Numbered from the stretch's first letter, positions 1 to 8,135 are shown. The stretch: 40,282 bases of DNA from Betaproteobacteria bacterium (GCA_027492485.1 JAPUER010000070.1:1-40282); one strand, 5' to 3'. Numbers and translations are program-made. Notes: generated by a model not told the origin, from the sequence alone.

Positions 1-558
1 GAAGCGGTGTTCCCGTTCAACAAGTTCCCCGGCGTCGACACCATCCTCGGCCCCGAGATGAAGTCGACGGGCGAGGTGATGGGCGTCGGCTACAGCTTCG
101 CCGAGGCCTTCGAGAAATCGCAGCTTGCGGCCGGTACGCGGCTACCAACTGCGGGCAAGGTATTCCTGTCGGTCAAGAACGGCGACAAACCGAAGGTCGC
201 CGAGGTTGCCCGCATCCTGCACGATGCCGGCTTCACGCTCACCGCCACCAAAGGCACGGCCCACGCCATCGCCGATGCCGGCGTGCCAGTGGAGACGGTG
301 AAAAAGGTGCAGGAGGGCCGCCCCAACATCGTCGACACCATCAAGGACGGCCAGATCGCGCTGGTCATCAACACGGTGGAAGAAAAGCGTGGCGCCGTTG
401 CCGACAGCTCCTACATCCGCCGCGCCGCGTTGCAGGCGCGGCTGCCGATCTACACCACGATTGCCGGCGCCAAGGCGGCCGCGATGGGCATCCAGGATGG
501 CCCGGAACTGACCCCCTATCCGTTGCAGACACTTCTGAAAGAAGTTGTAGTACAGTAA
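1..558 (+). CDS. carB: Carbamoyl-phosphate synthase large chain, C-terminal part (cut by window edge)
   Basis: This is the last ~185 codons of CarB, open from base 1 in frame; the start lies outside the window. CarB makes carbamoyl phosphate from bicarbonate, ammonia (from CarA) and two ATP for pyrimidine and arginine synthesis. The visible part holds the end of the second ATP-grasp half ([20 protein letters not shown]) and the MGS-like allosteric domain (from about [20 protein letters not shown] to the end), where UMP and ornithine act in the family. The first in-frame GTG at 7 is an internal Val codon, not a start. The gene is followed by a strong intrinsic terminator and then greA, an order common in betaproteobacteria. 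Identification is secure. Confidence 0.97.
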   Translation, partial: EAVFPFNKFPGVDTILGPEMKSTGEVMGVGYSFAEAFEKSQLAAGTRLPTAGKVFLSVKNGDKPKVAEVARILHDAGFTLTATKGTAHAIADAGVPVETVKKVQEGRPNIVDTIKDGQIALVINTVEEKRGAVADSSYIRRAALQARLPIYTTIAGAKAAAMGIQDGPELTPYPLQTLLKEVVVQ

Positions 559-578
559 CCGCGTTAACGATCTTTTTG

Positions 579-612
579 GCCCGCCGGGAGCGACCGGCGG
601 GCTTTGTTTTTT
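579..612 (+). terminator. Rho-independent terminator after carB
   Basis: A perfect 9 bp stem (579-587 GCCCGCCGG with 594-602 CCGGCGGGC, 6 nt loop) is followed by TTTGTTTTTT. It lies 20 nt after the carB stop and should separate carB from greA. Confidence 0.93.
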
Positions 613-619
613 CCGCCTT

Positions 620-656
620 CCCCCTCTCCCTCCGGGCGAGGGTAGGGGTGAGGGCA
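620..656 (+). repeat. Short C/T-G/A-rich palindromic repeat, copy 1 (intergenic)
   Basis: The sequence reads CCCCTCTCCC-tccgggc-GAGGG-ta-GGGG-tgaggg, an imperfect palindrome of the kind spread through many proteobacterial genomes. It sits between the carB terminator and greA, in the 5' leader of greA. A second copy in the same relative orientation lies inside hsdM (9788-9821). It may fold in the greA leader, but nothing here shows a function. Confidence 0.7.
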
Positions 657-676
657 CGCAGAGCAGAGAAACCGAT

Positions 677-1153
677 ATGTCACAAATCCCCATCACCAAG
701 CGCGGCGCCGAACTCCTCAAGGCCGAACTGCATCGTCTGAAAACGGTGGACCGCATCGAAACGTCGCACGCGATCGCCGAGGCACGCGCGCAGGGGGACA
801 TCAGCGAAAACGCCGAGTACGAAGCCGCAAAGGAGAAGCAGTCCTTCATCGAAGGCCGCATCCTCGACATCGAAGGCAAGCTCGGCAACGCGCAGATCAT
901 CGACCCATCCACACTGAATGCGGAAGGCCGCGTCGTGTTCGGCGCGACCGTCGAATACGAGGATCTCGACAACGAAAAGAAGTCCACCTACCAGATCGTC
1001 GGCGAAGACGAAGCCGACTTCAAGACCGGCAAGATTTCGGTCGGCTCACCGCTCGCCCGCGCCCTGATCGGCAAGGTGGCGGGTGATGTGGTTGAAGTGC
1101 AGGCACCAGGCGGCGCGCGTGACGTGGAGATCGTTAGCGTTCGTTACGTTTAG
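677..1153 (+). CDS. greA: Transcription elongation factor GreA
   Basis: GreA (158 aa, normal length) binds the secondary channel of RNA polymerase and stimulates cleavage of backtracked RNA. The N-terminal coiled coil (about residues 1-75) carries the acidic tip, seen here as [16 protein letters not shown] with the D and E residues that coordinate the catalytic Mg2+. The C-terminal FKBP-like domain follows (about 80-158, with [14 protein letters not shown]-like sequence). The ATG at 677 is preceded by a purine-rich AGAGA stretch. It lies 64 nt after the carB terminator, so it probably has its own promoter. The downstream neighbour is convergent (vapC stop, 23 nt away). Confidence 0.97.
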   Translation: MSQIPITKRGAELLKAELHRLKTVDRIETSHAIAEARAQGDISENAEYEAAKEKQSFIEGRILDIEGKLGNAQIIDPSTLNAEGRVVFGATVEYEDLDNEKKSTYQIVGEDEADFKTGKISVGSPLARALIGKVAGDVVEVQAPGGARDVEIVSVRYV

Positions 1154-1176
1154 ACCACCCTACTTGCCTTCGACGG

Positions 1177-1785
1177 TCAGCCCGAGTGCGTCAGCAGGTT
1201 TTGCAACGCTCGTCCGCCATGATCGCGATAGACGTCGAAATCGGAATCGATGCTCAGGATGCGGCGCAGCCGCAGGCGTGCAGCTGCTTCTGCGATTGAG
1301 GCGTCGGCGAGATCGAAGGGCAGGTCGGCGAAGCGCTCGCTGATGGCGAGGATCGAGACCAGCGAATCCTGCGGTGCGCCGTCAACGGTGATACCACCAC
1401 GCAATGCCCAGCGCAGCACATCCAGCGCGGCGTCGTTGTGCACACGGCGGGCAAGCATGGCGCAGGTTTCGGTCAGCACGCACCAGGTCGTGACGAGCCG
1501 GATCGTCGGGTGCTGCTCAAGCCAACCGACCACGCGTTGGTGCCAGCGATCCGACCGGTTGAACAGCGCGAGTAACGGGCCGCTATCGACAAGGACCTGC
1601 GCGCCCGTCGGGGTGAATGCCGGTGGCGACGCCTCGCGGGCAACGCTGGCACGGGCGGTGCTCGATCGGTGATAAGTTGTTTTGGCGGTTGCTGAATCAG
1701 CGACCGAGGTGCCGACCGCGGGGCCGGCCCGGGTGCTTTTGGCCGCCGCCGGCGTCCTGCTGCGGCGTGTGCGCGTCGTCGTCAC
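1177..1785 (-). CDS. vapC: PIN-domain ribonuclease toxin, VapC-like, with N-terminal extension
   Basis: PIN-domain RNase, toxin partner of the gene just upstream. The acidic residues of the family are visible: D67 (VLVDSGPLLALF), E106 (LTETCAM), D161 (LADASIAE) and D180/D182 (ILSIDSDFD). The chosen start is GTG at 1785, because it overlaps the antitoxin TGA as GTGA, the coupling expected in TA operons. The PIN fold begins only near residue 64, which leaves a basic Thr/Arg/Ala/Ser-rich extension of ~60 residues that ordinary VapC proteins lack. No ATG, GTG or TTG codon in this frame lies closer to the PIN domain. The extension is therefore either real, or the product of a small rearrangement or frameshift at the 5' end. 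A longer frame from GTG 1833 is less likely. Confidence 0.82.
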   Translation of the reverse strand: MTTTRTRRSRTPAAAKSTRAGPAVGTSVADSATAKTTYHRSSTARASVAREASPPAFTPTGAQVLVDSGPLLALFNRSDRWHQRVVGWLEQHPTIRLVTTWCVLTETCAMLARRVHNDAALDVLRWALRGGITVDGAPQDSLVSILAISERFADLPFDLADASIAEAAARLRLRRILSIDSDFDVYRDHGGRALQNLLTHSG

Positions 1786-2063
1786 GCAGCGCGCTTGCTG
1801 CGATTGTGCTTGCCGGCCGCAACATCGTCCCACACGGCGTTGCGCGCGACACGCCGGGTTTCGGCAAGGTCAACCGGCCCGGCGTAGCGACCGAAATACT
1901 CCTGCCCGAGCGCCCACGGCGAGCGGTCGTGATCGCCGCGAGTCGCAGACAGATACGCTTCCAGCGCGACTCGAATGACATCGCTGATGCTCTCGCCCGT
2001 CATCGCGCAGTGCTGCCTGAGCGCCATCTCAAGTGTGCTGGGGAGTTTGACGGTCGTAGTCAC
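1782..2063 (-). CDS. vapB: Antitoxin of the VapBC-type pair, ribbon-helix-helix-like
   Basis: 93 aa protein starting at GTG 2063. The N-terminal half (TTTVKLPSTLEMALRQHC, then GESISDVIRVALEAYL) has the short beta strand plus two helices of ribbon-helix-helix DNA-binding antitoxins. The C-terminal half, rich in charged and aromatic residues (SPWALGQEYFGRYAG), is the likely toxin-binding arm. The stop overlaps the toxin GTG by four bases. A sigma70-like promoter with a perfect inverted repeat over its -10 lies directly upstream, as expected if the antitoxin represses its own operon. Family placement comes from helix pattern and context, not from a search. Confidence 0.8.
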   Translation of the reverse strand: MTTTVKLPSTLEMALRQHCAMTGESISDVIRVALEAYLSATRGDHDRSPWALGQEYFGRYAGPVDLAETRRVARNAVWDDVAAGKHNRSKRAA

Positions 2064-2083
2064 GGCAATAGCGATAAGGCGAT

Positions 2084-2110
2084 TTGCGTAATAAGAGAAG
2101 TATTACGCAA
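2084..2110 (-). promoter_or_regulatory. Operator-like inverted repeat of the vapBC operon
   Basis: Perfect 10 bp inverted repeat TTGCGTAATA-N7-TATTACGCAA, 21 to 47 bases upstream of the vapB start. The half nearer the -35 contains the -10 hexamer of the predicted promoter. This is a natural site for autorepression by the ribbon-helix-helix antitoxin. Confidence 0.8.
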
Positions 2111-2127
2111 GTCGCCAGCGCAGTCAA
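2100..2127 (-). promoter_or_regulatory. Sigma70-type promoter of vapBC
   Basis: On the minus strand, TTGACT (-35, bases 2127-2122), a 16 nt spacer, then TAATAC (-10, bases 2105-2100). Five of six bases match at each hexamer. The -10 is embedded in the 10 bp inverted repeat. Confidence 0.75.
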
Positions 2128-2187
2128 TCCTGGGTTTGTCTGGGGTTTGGCGAGGCCCTGCCCGCACCGTACCGGGCCGATGTCTCG

Positions 2188-2544
2188 TTATACCGCCAGC
2201 AACTCCACCTCGAACACCAGCGTCGCGTTCGGCGGAATCACACCGCCGGCGCCGCGGGCGCCGTAGCCCAGCTCGGGCGGGATGACCAGCACGCGGGTGC
2301 CGCCGACTTTCATGCCCTGCACGCCTTCGTCCCAGCCCTTGATCACGTGGCCGGCGCCGAGCGGGAAGTCGAACGGATCGTTGCGGTCCTTGCTGGAGTC
2401 GAATTTGGCGCCGCGATTGCCGGATGCGGCATCGTCGAACAGCCAGCCGGTGTAGTGCACGCTGACGTGGGCGCCGCGCGTGGCTTCGGCGCCGGTGCCC
2501 GGCGTGGTGTCGTCGTATTGCAGGCCGGAAGCGGTGGTTTGCAT
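2188..2544 (-). CDS. FKBP-type peptidyl-prolyl cis-trans isomerase
   Basis: 118 aa single-domain FKBP that catalyses cis-trans isomerisation of Xaa-Pro bonds. The family hallmarks are visible in order: [66 protein letters not shown] and [16 protein letters not shown] 2544 is preferred because the fold starts there; an upstream in-frame start (2640) would add 32 residues with no signal peptide. No signal peptide or membrane segment is seen, so it should be cytoplasmic. It is divergent from hppA. Its 3' end faces the vapBC promoter region. Confidence 0.93.
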   Translation of the reverse strand: MQTTASGLQYDDTTPGTGAEATRGAHVSVHYTGWLFDDAASGNRGAKFDSSKDRNDPFDFPLGAGHVIKGWDEGVQGMKVGGTRVLVIPPELGYGARGAGGVIPPNATLVFEVELLAV

Positions 2545-2627
2545 GCTGTTTTTCGCTGATAGTTGATTCAGGTCAGGAGCGTAACAGCCCACCGTCGCCG
2601 CCTGCCGATTTCGCCCGTCGCCGGCCG

Positions 2628-2656
2628 GCGACAGCGTCATCTGCCGTGCCTATAAT
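2628..2656 (+). promoter_or_regulatory. Candidate sigma70 promoter of hppA
   Basis: A perfect TATAAT (2651-2656) lies 17 nt after GCGACA (2628-2633, 4 of 6 matches to TTGACA). It is the only good -10 upstream of hppA and implies a 5' leader of about 160 nt. Confidence 0.6.
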
Positions 2657-2825
2657 CCCTTGCAATGTCTGCGCGGCGCTTCGCCGGGCGGCATCGGCGC
2701 GGGATTTCGCGGGCCAAGTGCTGGAGGACGCGGGCGATCTGCCTCAGGGGCGACGCTGGCGTAGAACCTGGTACGGAAGCCGTGCCGCGGGGACTTTACC
2801 ACTCATACAAGAGGAGTTTGACCAC

Positions 2826-5345
2826 ATGTCAGCTACCAACTGGCTCGTCGTTTCGCTGATTTGCGGACTGGCGGCCGTTCTCTATGGCGTTGTGTCCATC
2901 AAATGGATCAACGGCCTGTCTGCCGGCAACGCGCGGATGCAGGAAATCGCCGGCGCCATCCAGGCCGGTGCCAAGGCCTATCTGGCGCGGCAATACCGCA
3001 CCATCACCATCATCGGCGCCATTCTGGCGGTCATCATATTCTTCGTGCTGGATGGCAAGACCGCCATCGGCTTCGTGCTCGGTGCGGTGCTCTCCGGCGC
3101 CGCGGGCTTCATCGGCATGAACGTGTCGGTACGCTCCAACGTGCGCACCGCCGAGGCGGCCCGCTCGGGCATCAATGCCGCGCTGGCGGTCGCCTTCCGC
3201 GGTGGCGCCATCACCGGCATGCTGGTGGTTGGTCTCGGGCTGCTCGGCGTCGCCGGGTTCTACTGGTTCCTGACCGGCGGTGGTGCCGCGCAGGGCAATC
3301 TGCATGGCCTGATGTCGCCGCTGATCGGTTTTGCGTTTGGCTCGTCGCTGATCTCGATCTTCGCGCGGCTCGGCGGTGGCATTTTCACCAAGGGTGCCGA
3401 CGTCGGTGCCGACCTGGTCGGCAAGGTGGAAGCTGGCATTCCGGAAGACGATCCCCGTAACCCCGCCGTGATCGCCGACAACGTGGGCGACAATGTGGGC
3501 GACTGCGCGGGCATGGCGGCCGACCTGTTCGAAACCTACGCCGTGACCATCATCGCCACCATGCTGCTCGGCGCGCTGCTGATGAAGACCAGCGCCGGCG
3601 CCGCGGCGGTGTACCCGCTGGCACTGGGCGGCGTGTCGATCATCGCGTCGATCATCGGCTGCTACTTCGTGAAGTACAGCGGCAGCGGCAAGATCATGAA
3701 TGCCCTCTACAAGGGACTGATCGTCGCGGCGGTACTGTCGCTGTTTGCGTTCTTCTTCGTGACCAAGACCGTGTTCGAAGGTGTCGCCGGTGTCGAGCCG
3801 ATGAAGCTGTTCGGCGCCTGTGTCGTCGGCATCGTGCTGACCGGCGCGCTGGTGATGATCACCGAGTACTACACCGCCACCGAATACGCGCCGGTGCGTC
3901 ACGTCGCGCAGGCCTCGACCACTGGCCACGCCACCAACATCATCGCTGGCATCGGCATTTCGATGAAGTCGACCGGCTACCCGGTGATCGCCGTCTGTAT
4001 CGCGATCCTCGCCGCCTACTGGCTGGCAGGTCTCTACGGCATCGCCGTCGCCGCCACCGCCATGCTGTCGATGGCGGGCATCGTCGTCGCGCTCGACGCC
4101 TATGGCCCGATCACCGACAACGCCGGCGGCATCGCCGAAATGTCGGAACTGCCGCCGGAAGTGCGCAACGTGACCGATCCGCTCGACGCGGTGGGCAACA
4201 CGACCAAGGCCGTGACCAAGGGCTACGCCATCGGCTCCGCCGGCCTTGCCGCGCTGGTGCTGTTCGCCGACTACACGCACGGCCTCGAAAGCAAGGGCCT
4301 CAACATCTCGTTCGACCTGTCGAACCACATGGTGATCGTGGGCCTCTTCATCGGCGGCCTGATTCCCTATCTGTTCGGCGCCATGGCGATGGAAGCGGTC
4401 GGCCGCGCCGCCGGCTCGGTGGTGGAAGAAGTCCGCCGCCAGTTCCGCGACATCAAGGGCATCATGGAAGGCACCGGCAAGCCGGAATACGGCAAGGCGG
4501 TCGACATGCTGACCACCGCCGCGATCAAGGAAATGATCGTCCCCTCGCTGCTGCCGGTGGCGGTGCCGATTCTGGTCGGCCTGCTGCTCGGGCCGGAAGC
4601 GCTCGGCGGCCTCTTGATGGGCACCATCATCACCGGTCTCTTCGTCGCGATCTCGATGTGCACCGGCGGCGGTGCCTGGGATAACGCCAAGAAGTACATC
4701 GAAGACGGCAACCACGGCGGCAAGGGCTCGGACGCGCACAAGGCGGCCGTGACCGGCGACACCGTGGGCGACCCGTACAAGGACACCGCCGGCCCGGCCG
4801 TGAACCCGCTGATCAAGATCATCAACATCGTGGCGCTGCTGATCGTGCCGCTGGTGGCCTCCATTCACGGTGGCGCCGGTGCCAAGGCATCCGCCGCGCA
4901 CGCTGCGGCCCCGGCTGCGGTCAGCGCACCGGCAGCGGTGGCCCCCGCCGCCGCGCCGGCTGCTGCGTCCGCCGCGGCCGCCGATGCCGGCAAGGTTGAC
5001 GTCGCCGCCAAGGTCGATGGCGACAAGAGCACCGGCATGATGAAGGTTTACTTCGCCAGCGCGTCGTCTGCGCTGCCGGCCGGCGCCGACAAGGGCGTGG
5101 CCGACATGGTTGCCGCCTTCAAGGCGAAGGGCAATGGCAAGCTCGTGTTGAGCGGCTTCGTCGACCCGAGCGGCGATGCGGCGAAAAATGCCGAGCTGGC
5201 CAAGTTGCGCGCCTTCGCGGTTCGCGACGCGCTGAAAGCCGCCGGCGTCGCCGAAGACAAGATCGAACTGAAGAAACCGGAAGACCTGACCGCCGGCGCC
5301 ACCTCGGCCGCCGAAGGTCGTCGCGTGGAAGTCAGCCTGCAATAG
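2826..5345 (+). CDS. hppA: Membrane H+-translocating pyrophosphatase with C-terminal OmpA-like domain
   Basis: Inner-membrane pump that couples PPi hydrolysis to proton export. ATG 2826 is set by GAGGAG nine bases upstream; the longer open frame to 2646 lacks this. Residues 1-~685 form the multi-helix pump, with the substrate loop [18 protein letters not shown] (from residue 192), [19 protein letters not shown], and the late [17 protein letters not shown] loop. GNTTKAVTK places Lys461 and Thr464 at the positions that mark K+-independent H+-PPases in this family. After the last helix comes an Ala/Pro-rich linker (about 690-730) and a ~105 residue OmpA-like domain with the Asp of GFVDPSGD and the Arg of [10 protein letters not shown], the pair that binds diaminopimelate in OmpA-family domains. 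At 839 aa it is well over the usual ~680-700. A terminator follows. Confidence 0.95.
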   Translation: MSATNWLVVSLICGLAAVLYGVVSIKWINGLSAGNARMQEIAGAIQAGAKAYLARQYRTITIIGAILAVIIFFVLDGKTAIGFVLGAVLSGAAGFIGMNVSVRSNVRTAEAARSGINAALAVAFRGGAITGMLVVGLGLLGVAGFYWFLTGGGAAQGNLHGLMSPLIGFAFGSSLISIFARLGGGIFTKGADVGADLVGKVEAGIPEDDPRNPAVIADNVGDNVGDCAGMAADLFETYAVTIIATMLLGALLMKTSAGAAAVYPLALGGVSIIASIIGCYFVKYSGSGKIMNALYKGLIVAAVLSLFAFFFVTKTVFEGVAGVEPMKLFGACVVGIVLTGALVMITEYYTATEYAPVRHVAQASTTGHATNIIAGIGISMKSTGYPVIAVCIAILAAYWLAGLYGIAVAATAMLSMAGIVVALDAYGPITDNAGGIAEMSELPPEVRNVTDPLDAVGNTTKAVTKGYAIGSAGLAALVLFADYTHGLESKGLNISFDLSNHMVIVGLFIGGLIPYLFGAMAMEAVGRAAGSVVEEVRRQFRDIKGIMEGTGKPEYGKAVDMLTTAAIKEMIVPSLLPVAVPILVGLLLGPEALGGLLMGTIITGLFVAISMCTGGGAWDNAKKYIEDGNHGGKGSDAHKAAVTGDTVGDPYKDTAGPAVNPLIKIINIVALLIVPLVASIHGGAGAKASAAHAAAPAAVSAPAAVAPAAAPAAASAAAADAGKVDVAAKVDGDKSTGMMKVYFASASSALPAGADKGVADMVAAFKAKGNGKLVLSGFVDPSGDAAKNAELAKLRAFAVRDALKAAGVAEDKIELKKPEDLTAGATSAAEGRRVEVSLQ

Positions 5346-5362
5346 CAGCCTGATGGTTACGC

Positions 5363-5387
5363 AAAAGCCGCCCACGGGCGGCTTTTT
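5363..5387 (+). terminator. Rho-independent terminator after hppA
   Basis: AAAAGCCGCC-cacg-GGCGGCTTTTTG: 10 bp stem with 4 nt loop and a T run, 17 nt after the hppA stop. Confidence 0.92.
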
Positions 5388-5428
5388 GTTGCCGAAAACA
5401 GGGCGCGACTGACGGGGATTGGCGGCTT

Positions 5429-5546
5429 CAGCTTTTCATGGAAAGCCTTATTTGCATTGGGCGTAGAGCCTGAAAAGTCATAAAGTCGACAATCGATGTT
5501 TTACGGCGCTTTGCCCAATATGAATGCGCGTTACAGCAAAAAGCTG
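5429..5546 (+). repeat. Dispersed ~118 bp repeat, copy A
   Basis: 118 bp with perfect 8 bp inverted ends (CAGCTTTT ... AAAAGCTG). Blocks shared with the other copies: GGGCGtAGAGCcTgAAAAG, AAAGTCGAC and GCGcgTTACAGCaAAAAGCTG. It fills part of the 344 bp gap between hppA and selD. The rest of that gap (5547-5689) is GC-rich, with no recognised element other than the selD start region. Confidence 0.8.
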
Positions 5547-5689
5547 CTTGCCGGTCGGGTGCGACGATGCGCCGAACCGAGGCCGGGGAATTCGCGCCGC
5601 CGTTGCCCGCGCGATGACGCGGTGAACGCGGCGGGCGCGGGTTCGCGCTTTGCGACAAAATCCGTCGCAACGCCGTACCGGAGAATCCG

Positions 5690-6751
5690 ATGAATGCCCC
5701 CGTCGCCAACAACGCCGTCGAACCGCGCCTCACCTCACTCTCGCACGGCGGCGGCTGCGGCTGCAAGATCGCGCCGGGCGTGCTCTCGGAAATCCTCAAG
5801 AGCAGCTCCGGCCTGTTGCCGAAGCAATTGCTGGTCGGCATCGAAACCGCCGACGACGCCGCCGTCTACCAGCTCAACGACGAGCAGGCGCTGATCGCCA
5901 CCACCGATTTCTTCATGCCCATCGTCGACGATCCGTTCGAGTTCGGCCGCATCGCGGCGACCAACGCCATCAGCGATGTCTACGCGATGGGCGGCACGCC
6001 GATCATGGCGCTGGCGCTGGTCGGCATGCCGATCAACGTGCTCTCGGTGGAAACCATCGGCAAGATCATCCAGGGCGGCCAAAGTGTGGCCACGGCGGCG
6101 GGCATTCCAATTGCGGGAGGCCACACGATTGACTCGGTCGAAGCGATCTACGGCCTCGTCGTGATGGGCCTCGTGCATCCCGACAAGGTGAAGAAAAATG
6201 CGGACGCCAAGGCCGGCGACGTGCTGATTCTCGGCAAACCGATCGGCGTCGGCGTGCTCTCGGCTGCGCTCAAGAAAGAGAAACTCTCCCCCGAGGGCTA
6301 CGCCGCGATGATCGAGAACACCACCAAGCTCAACAAGCCGGGCGCGTTGCTGGCGAACATGCCGGGCGTACACGCGCTGACCGACGTCACCGGCTTCGGG
6401 CTCGCTGGACACACGCTGGAGCTGGCCCGTGGCGCCAAGCTGACCGCCGTCGTCGAATGGAACAAGGTGCCCTTCATCGAGGACGTAAAAGCGCTCGCCG
6501 CCGCGGGCTGCGTCACCGGCGCCTCCGGGCGCAACTGGGCCGGCTACGGCAAGGACGTCACGCTGCCGGCGGATTTCACCGACGTCGACCGCGCATTGCT
6601 GACCGACCCGCAAACCAGCGGCGGCCTGCTCGTCTCCTGCGATCCGGCCGTTGCCGACGAGGTGCTCGCGCTGTTCAAGCGGGAAGGGTTTGCCAGCGCC
6701 GCCGTGGTGGGGCGCGTGCAGGCGGGGCCGGGGCGCTTGTTGGTTGTTTAG
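5690..6751 (+). CDS. selD: Selenide, water dikinase (selenophosphate synthetase), Cys form
   Basis: Makes selenophosphate from selenide and ATP, the selenium donor for selenocysteine and for 2-selenouridine in tRNA. At 353 aa it is of normal family length. The N-terminal catalytic motif GGGCGCKIAPG places Cys23 and Lys26 at the equivalents of E. coli Cys17 and Lys20; there is no in-frame TGA, so this is the Cys variant, not a selenoprotein. Other family features: ETADDAAVYQL, TTDFFMPIVDDPFEFGRIAA (metal/ATP site), AGGHTIDS and LTDPQTSGGLL near the C terminus. ATG 5690 follows CCGGAGAATCCG, an acceptable ribosome site. No selA, selB, selC or mnmH lies in the window, so the use of the product cannot be told. 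Confidence 0.96.
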   Translation: MNAPVANNAVEPRLTSLSHGGGCGCKIAPGVLSEILKSSSGLLPKQLLVGIETADDAAVYQLNDEQALIATTDFFMPIVDDPFEFGRIAATNAISDVYAMGGTPIMALALVGMPINVLSVETIGKIIQGGQSVATAAGIPIAGGHTIDSVEAIYGLVVMGLVHPDKVKKNADAKAGDVLILGKPIGVGVLSAALKKEKLSPEGYAAMIENTTKLNKPGALLANMPGVHALTDVTGFGLAGHTLELARGAKLTAVVEWNKVPFIEDVKALAAAGCVTGASGRNWAGYGKDVTLPADFTDVDRALLTDPQTSGGLLVSCDPAVADEVLALFKREGFASAAVVGRVQAGPGRLLVV

Positions 6752-6781
6752 GCTGGTGCAGTAGTCACTGGCACAGCCGCC

Positions 6782-7492
6782 TCAAGCCTGGGCGGCCAGC
6801 GTTCGAAGCCGAGCTCGCAGTCGCGGCAAGCGCCCCTGACTACCCGGATCGCCCGGCAGATGGCCGCTCAGGCTCTCCATGAAGGCGGGGTTCACGAGCA
6901 ACGCAGCGAATTGCGCTGCCAGATAGTCGCGTAGCTCGGATGTGCTGGCAGCGATTTCGTCGACCAATGTCGCGCGACCGTCCACAATCGTGACGATGTC
7001 CTCCATATCGTGACTGGTCAGAAAATCGCCATTGCCGCGGCCTTTGAACGCCTCAAGTTTGGTCGCGATGAACGCAGGCGCGGTGATCAGCTTGATGGTC
7101 GTATCGTTGGATAGTGTGAGCGTCTGCGCCGTTTCCACAGCCAGCGGATACCAGCGGTTGTTGAAGCCAAGAATTCGCTCGTCGGTGGGCATCAGATCCA
7201 CCGCGATCGCGCCACTGCGCCAGCGACAGATCGGTGCGCCTTCTGACAAGTCATGCCTGAAGCCCAGCGCCTCAAACTGTCGCTCGATCATGCGATATTC
7301 CGCCTGACTCACCACATGCGCCACCAGATCAACGTCAATCGTCGCGCGAATGGGCTGCGCGCGTACGTCCGTTACCAGCAACCCCGTCGCGCAACCACCG
7401 ACGAAGACCAGCGTTTCGCGCAACTGACCAATGGCCGTAGCAACATGCGACAGGATCGCCAGATTTTGCTCGGCGGGCAGTTGTGCGTTCAT
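6782..7492 (-). CDS. Nucleotidyltransferase-like protein (AbiEii/MNT-like)
   Basis: 236 aa protein with a nucleotidyltransferase fold signature: GGCATGLL, then TIDVDLV (two Asp) and AIAVDLMP (third Asp), followed by the helical KLEAFKGRGN and SHDMEDIVTIVD segments common in the AbiEii-like toxin family. ATG 7492 is chosen because the sequence upstream of it lies in the previous gene. It starts 8 bases after the stop of the winged-helix gene upstream, so the two are co-transcribed. Pairs of this kind act as abortive-infection or type IV-like toxin-antitoxin modules, where the enzyme nucleotidylates a target or antitoxin. That role is inferred from motif and context. It could also be an orphan adenylyltransferase. 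Confidence 0.72.
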   Translation of the reverse strand: MNAQLPAEQNLAILSHVATAIGQLRETLVFVGGCATGLLVTDVRAQPIRATIDVDLVAHVVSQAEYRMIERQFEALGFRHDLSEGAPICRWRSGAIAVDLMPTDERILGFNNRWYPLAVETAQTLTLSNDTTIKLITAPAFIATKLEAFKGRGNGDFLTSHDMEDIVTIVDGRATLVDEIAASTSELRDYLAAQFAALLVNPAFMESLSGHLPGDPGSQGRLPRLRARLRTLAAQA

Positions 7493-7499
7493 TGAGCCC

Positions 7500-8081
7500 T
7501 CATCGCAACCGCGCCGCCAGCAGTTCGCCCGCCTTCTCACGTTCGCGTGCCTGCCCGATGCGTAGCGCATCAAACAGCGTCATCATCTGCGCCAGCGTGT
7601 TGTCATCGCGCGCAGCCAGCGGCGCATTCTCATAGAGCGGCAGCAGCCCCGGTCCGCGCACTGTACCGTCCGCGTGCGGCCACACGGGCGGAAACTCATC
7701 GGCGTACAGCACATGCTCCTTCATCGGTGCAGCGCCGTAGGCGGTGGCGAAACCGATGGTGATTTCAGTGCGCACCGCCGGATACACATACGCCGCGCCG
7801 TAGAACACAAACGGATGCAACACCTGCATGATCGGGCGCACGCTGCCGTCCTCCTCGGTGCGGGCCAGGCGGCACGCCAGCAACCGCTGCATCGCTGCAT
7901 GGGTTTCGAACGACGACAGGTACATCTGCCTGGCCATCTCCTGATACGGCAGCCACTGACCGCCCAGCGCCACCAGCTTGAACAGCACCGCCAAATCTTG
8001 CGGTTTGAGCGCCCATTGACGGTTGTTGGCGCGTTGCATTGCCACACTTGGGGCCGCGACTTTGGTCTTTAGTATCTTCAT
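7500..8081 (-). CDS. Putative winged-helix partner of the nucleotidyltransferase
   Basis: 193 aa protein of no family I can name with certainty. Residues ~20-85 (WALKPQDLAVLFKLVALGG, YQEMARQMYLSSFETHAAMQRLL, LARTEEDGSVRP) look like a MarR-style winged helix with a recognition helix and a wing. The rest (VFYGAAYVYPAVRTEITIGFA and a C-terminal helix) is unassigned. ATG 8081 is preferred because a good promoter (8129-8157) would begin transcription near 8122, downstream of the alternative ATG at 8126. It lies directly upstream of the nucleotidyltransferase. By analogy with AbiEi it is the likely antitoxin or autorepressor, and a duplicated palindromic 24-mer upstream is a candidate binding site. 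Confidence 0.68.
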   Translation of the reverse strand: MKILKTKVAAPSVAMQRANNRQWALKPQDLAVLFKLVALGGQWLPYQEMARQMYLSSFETHAAMQRLLACRLARTEEDGSVRPIMQVLHPFVFYGAAYVYPAVRTEITIGFATAYGAAPMKEHVLYADEFPPVWPHADGTVRGPGLLPLYENAPLAARDDNTLAQMMTLFDALRIGQAREREKAGELLAARLR

Positions 8082-8111
8082 GGCGGTGATGCTGTTGGAC
8101 GAGCAACCAAT

Positions 8112-8135
8112 GTTTGCTGTTTGCATACAGCATAT
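8112..8135. promoter_or_regulatory. Operator-like 24-mer, copy 1
   Basis: Arms TTTGCTG and CAGCATA flank TTTGCATA. 20 of 24 positions are identical to the copy at 8248-8271. It overlaps the predicted -10 of the winged-helix gene. Confidence 0.6.

Noticed and set aside
2646-2825. Longer HppA N terminus from ATG 2646
   Set aside because: The extra 60 residues are Arg/Ala-rich without a membrane segment, and GAGGAG lies correctly spaced before ATG 2826.
2829-5375. 848-codon open frame antisense to hppA
   Set aside because: A frame shadow of a high-GC gene: its translation is His/Arg/Gly/Asp-rich without any fold, and the plus strand encodes a complete pyrophosphatase.
5429-5546. Copy A of the dispersed repeat read in reverse orientation
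   Set aside because: The quasi-palindrome aligns partly in reverse, but GGGCGtAGAGC, AAAGTCGAC and GCGcgTTACAGC match the other copies clearly better in the forward direction.
5756-5768. Selenocysteine codon in SelD
   Set aside because: The catalytic position is encoded TGC (Cys), with no in-frame TGA.
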